A stretch of DNA of 64,000 nucleotides from CAZDBA01 sp965224765 (GTDB lineage Bacteria > Planctomycetota > Planctomycetia > Pirellulales > Pirellulaceae): assembly GCA_965224765.1 (NCBI GenBank), contig CBDDAC010000019.1, positions 62,001 to 126,000 on the forward strand. The letters run 5' to 3'. This document shows positions 61,283-64,000 of this stretch, one piece after another. A program made the translations under genes and the position numbers. The notes under the pieces were generated by a model, which saw only the letters and a list, made by a program, of their open reading frames with translations, was not told the DNA's origin and did not search any database. Each line of letters starts with the position of its first letter. The first letter of the stretch is position 1.

Positions 61283-64000
61283 ATGCAACCAAACGACTTC
61301 ACGTCGAAGAGTAGCTCTTTCGCGCAATTCTTGCGCGCATGCCTGAATGTGGAAGTGGTATCTGATATCACAGAATTGTACGAACTGGAGCAACGCGTTT
61401 TCTACGACGCTTCGCCATTGGGCGTCATTCTGAATGACCTGGTCGGCGATTCTGTTGACGCCGAGCAAATTGAGGTTGTCCTCGATGAACCGTTGCAACC
61501 GGTGACTACAGAAGATTACGGCTATGCACCTGACTTGGAACAACTGGAAGGGTCGGTTGATGAGATTGTATTCATTGATCGAAATGTGGAAAATTACAGC
61601 CTGCTGATTCATGACCTGACAAGCCAGAGTGACATCGCCGTCTACCTGCTTGACTCGAATACGGATGGCGTGGTGCAGATTAGCCAGGCCCTGCAGAAGT
61701 ATTCTCAAATTTCTGCTGTTCATATTGTGTCCCATGGTGATCAAGGTTCTTTTCAAGTCGGCTCCAGTACGGTTTCGTTAGACAACTTTCATTTGTTTTC
61801 AGAACAGTTTGCGCAGTGGGGCAACGTTCTTTCGGCTGATGCTGATCTACTGATTTACGGTTGTAATGTCGCTGGATCAGACGATGGGAAGGCACTAATT
61901 GAGACGATCGAAACGTTGACCGGGGCAGATGTTGCTGCCAGCGTTGACTTGACCGGACAAAACTTGATAGGTGGTGACTGGGAATTGGAAGCTGCCGTCG
62001 GTATTGTTGAAACTGATATCGCGTTTTCGACGAATGTTCAGCAGGTGTGGCAAGGCGTTCTGGCGACCATCAACGGTTCGGCTGGCTCTGACATCTTGGA
62101 AGGTACGAACAGCGGCGATACGATCAACGGAAATGGCGGCAACGATATCCTTTTGGGCGGCACCGACATTTTGAGTGTCGGCAACTTGAACAGTTCCTCG
62201 ACTCTGACCGAAAACGGCGTAACTGGTGCGAACAGCGGTTGGACGATAAACGGTAGTGTTGACTTTCTGGGAACAGACTCGGCGCTGGCCCGTCCGAACG
62301 ATCCGAACGACAGCGGGATTCGAGGCGTCGACCTGAATACCGGTGGAATCGAGACTTCGCTGGCTGGATTGAGCATCGGTGAAACTTACAGCGTGGCGTT
62401 CTTCATGGGTGCTGATGGTGCGGTAACGCAGACCGTGGATGTCGAGGCGGTCGGCCTTGGCGCCCAATCAATGTCAGTGACGATGCCGGGCGGCAATACG
62501 TTGAGCAACATGGACTGGCAGGCCAAAGTCTATACATTTACAGCGACCAGCACCTCGCACACGTTGCGATTCACCTCGACTTCAGGTTCGGTGACCGACG
62601 GTGCGATCATCAGCGGCGTTCGAGTGGTCTCGAATTCAGTCAGTGACGGGGCTGACACCATCTATGGCGGCGCGGGGGTTGATTTGATTCTCGGAGGCGG
62701 GGGAGCGGACTCAATCTACGCTGATGATGACAACGAAGTCGACATTGTTGATGGTGGTGACGGTGCGGACAACTACTACATTGATGCGAATAACACACCC
62801 GATAGTTATCAAGATTCTGGAGCGACTGGGACTGACACCGTTTGGGGACAAACGGCAGGCACGTCGACCTATTTCTTAACGGACAACTTCTCCAAAGCGA
62901 CTTCAGGTATTGATCGTATCTACGATCAATACAGTACGTCTTACACGACTTACCTGGGAAGCAGCACCCACGCGACGGCTCTCAACTGGGACCTGACGGG
63001 TATCGACCTGCAGTACATCGAGTACATTCGCGGTGGTACACAGGACGACATCATTACGGTCGATGATACAGGCACCGAGATGGTCAGCTACATCTACGGC
63101 TATGGTGGCAACGATACGATCACCGATGGTGCCGACGATATGATCATCTACGGCGGTACCGGCAATGACACTATCAATACTGGCGAAGGGTCGAACACGG
63201 TTTACGGTGAGGCGGGCGACGACATTATCACCGGTGGTTCGGGCAATGATACGCTCCGCGGCGGAGATGATGACGATACGATCAACGCGGGCGATGGCAT
63301 CAATACAGTCTACGGTGATGATGGCATTGACGATATTACGACAGGATCAGGCAACGATACGATCTATGGCGGTGCCGACAACGATACGATCAACTCGGGT
63401 GCTGGTAACGACACGATTCAAGGTGGTTTTGGAGCCGACGTGATCAACGCAGGTGCTGGAAATGACACAATTGCCAGCAGCGAGGCGGAAGATAGTGCGG
63501 TAGATATCATTGATGGTGGCGACGGAGCCGACAATTTCTACATTCACAACGCCAACAACACGGCTGATACCTACCAAGACAGTGGAACAGACTCGGCCAT
63601 CGACACGCTTTGGTTCTACACGCCAGGCGGAACGTTCTATATCTCAGACAACTTTTCCAAAGCAAGCACAGGCGTCGATCGTATCTACGATGCCTATGGA
63701 GCTTCATACACAACCTACATTGGCAGCTCGAGTTATGCCAACGCGGTGAATTGGGATCTGTCCGGTATCGACCTGCTTTATGTTGAGTACATTCGCGGTG
63801 GTACACAGGACGATATTATTACGGTCGATGATACAGGTACCGAGATGGTCAGCTACATCTACGGCTATGGTGGCAACGATACGATCACCGATGGTGCCGA
63901 CGATATGATCATCTACGGCGGTACCGGCAATGACACTATCAATACCGGCGAAGGGTCGAACACGGTTTACGGTGAGGCGGGCGACGACATTATCACCGGC
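61283..64000 (+). CDS. DUF4347 and RTX (hemolysin-type Ca-binding) repeat surface protein, 3'-truncated by window
   Basis: 906 codons are visible with no stop before 64000. ATG 61283 leads into the planctomycete extracellular motif LEQRVFYDASPLGV (residues about 35-48). A DUF4347 domain follows (about 90-255: IVFIDRNVENY, VHIVSHGDQGSF, DLLIYGCNVAGSDDG, LIGGDWELE). After NGSAGSDILEGTNSGD the chain is RTX-like (GGNDILLGG, GAGNDTI, GGDGADN), interrupted by a beta domain (about 300-450). A block of about 255 codons is tandemly duplicated (63001 and 63766 starts). It probably binds calcium on the outside and is exported by a type I-like route. Confidence 0.9.
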   Translation, partial: MQPNDFTSKSSSFAQFLRACLNVEVVSDITELYELEQRVFYDASPLGVILNDLVGDSVDAEQIEVVLDEPLQPVTTEDYGYAPDLEQLEGSVDEIVFIDRNVENYSLLIHDLTSQSDIAVYLLDSNTDGVVQISQALQKYSQISAVHIVSHGDQGSFQVGSSTVSLDNFHLFSEQFAQWGNVLSADADLLIYGCNVAGSDDGKALIETIETLTGADVAASVDLTGQNLIGGDWELEAAVGIVETDIAFSTNVQQVWQGVLATINGSAGSDILEGTNSGDTINGNGGNDILLGGTDILSVGNLNSSSTLTENGVTGANSGWTINGSVDFLGTDSALARPNDPNDSGIRGVDLNTGGIETSLAGLSIGETYSVAFFMGADGAVTQTVDVEAVGLGAQSMSVTMPGGNTLSNMDWQAKVYTFTATSTSHTLRFTSTSGSVTDGAIISGVRVVSNSVSDGADTIYGGAGVDLILGGGGADSIYADDDNEVDIVDGGDGADNYYIDANNTPDSYQDSGATGTDTVWGQTAGTSTYFLTDNFSKATSGIDRIYDQYSTSYTTYLGSSTHATALNWDLTGIDLQYIEYIRGGTQDDIITVDDTGTEMVSYIYGYGGNDTITDGADDMIIYGGTGNDTINTGEGSNTVYGEAGDDIITGGSGNDTLRGGDDDDTINAGDGINTVYGDDGIDDITTGSGNDTIYGGADNDTINSGAGNDTIQGGFGADVINAGAGNDTIASSEAEDSAVDIIDGGDGADNFYIHNANNTADTYQDSGTDSAIDTLWFYTPGGTFYISDNFSKASTGVDRIYDAYGASYTTYIGSSSYANAVNWDLSGIDLLYVEYIRGGTQDDIITVDDTGTEMVSYIYGYGGNDTITDGADDMIIYGGTGNDTINTGEGSNTVYGEAGDDIITG

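Noticed and set aside
60901..61314. 137-residue frame overlapping the start of the DUF4347 gene
   Set aside because: No similarity recognised and it overlaps the coding frame that carries the planctomycete motif. A frameshifted N-terminus for the larger gene could not be fully excluded.

Overview
The window reads as a chromosomal segment of a planctomycete, most likely of the Pirellulaceae type. The evidence is a DUF1598 protein, two extracellular proteins with the planctomycete LExR-type N-terminal motif (ESLETRCVLSAD; LEQRVFYDASPLG), a phoH-HD phosphodiesterase-ybeY-CorC operon, a secreted sulfatase, and dispersed repeats of planctomycete style. Base composition looks close to balanced, except for one clearly GC-rich gene (mscS, 47.7-49.6 kb).

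Layout. 0-13 kb is core metabolism: the 3' part of pheT, a family-4 glycosyltransferase, sucA with a DUF389 membrane protein, a gamma-glutamyltransferase, and a divergent enoyl-CoA hydratase/short-chain reductase versus AtuA pair. 13-14.3 kb is an IS1182-like element that appears to have landed inside a REP-like palindrome. 14.8-23.7 kb carries a secreted S9 peptidase, a c-haem DUF3365 protein, and the phoH operon. 24.6-28.6 kb is a nested mobile region: a serine-recombinase element of about 2.6 kb sits exactly in the catalytic-Glu codons of an IS4-family transposase gene. 28.9-35.5 kb is a minus-strand run (yyaL-type, ridA, dinB, ABC-2 ATPase and permease) plus an AtuA C-terminal-domain gene and rdgB. 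35.7-45.4 kb holds a secreted Ig/cadherin-like protein, an ECF-type sigma factor, a secreted beta-propeller protein, a CAT-anticodon tRNA, a REP-transposase relic, sthA and an RluA-type pseudouridine synthase.

45.4-56 kb is an accessory island. Its genes (rlmA-like methyltransferase, GxxExxY nuclease-like protein, MscS channel, flavin halogenase-like protein, stand-alone M41-like peptidase, ABC exporter, truncated kptA) are separated by twelve copies of a 65-bp hairpin repeat, all in the same orientation. Two of these copies sit about 50 bp upstream of an intact and a truncated GxxExxY gene. The last four form a tandem array of roughly 227-bp units. 57-64 kb holds a sulfatase, a DUF1598 protein and a very large DUF4347/RTX-repeat surface protein that runs off the window.

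The best candidates for something undescribed are the hairpin/GxxExxY island, the recombinase that splits an IS4 transposase at its YREK signature without loss of frame, and a 25-bp repeat that recurs just downstream of stop codons. All calls come from reading the sequence; no database or folding program was run.
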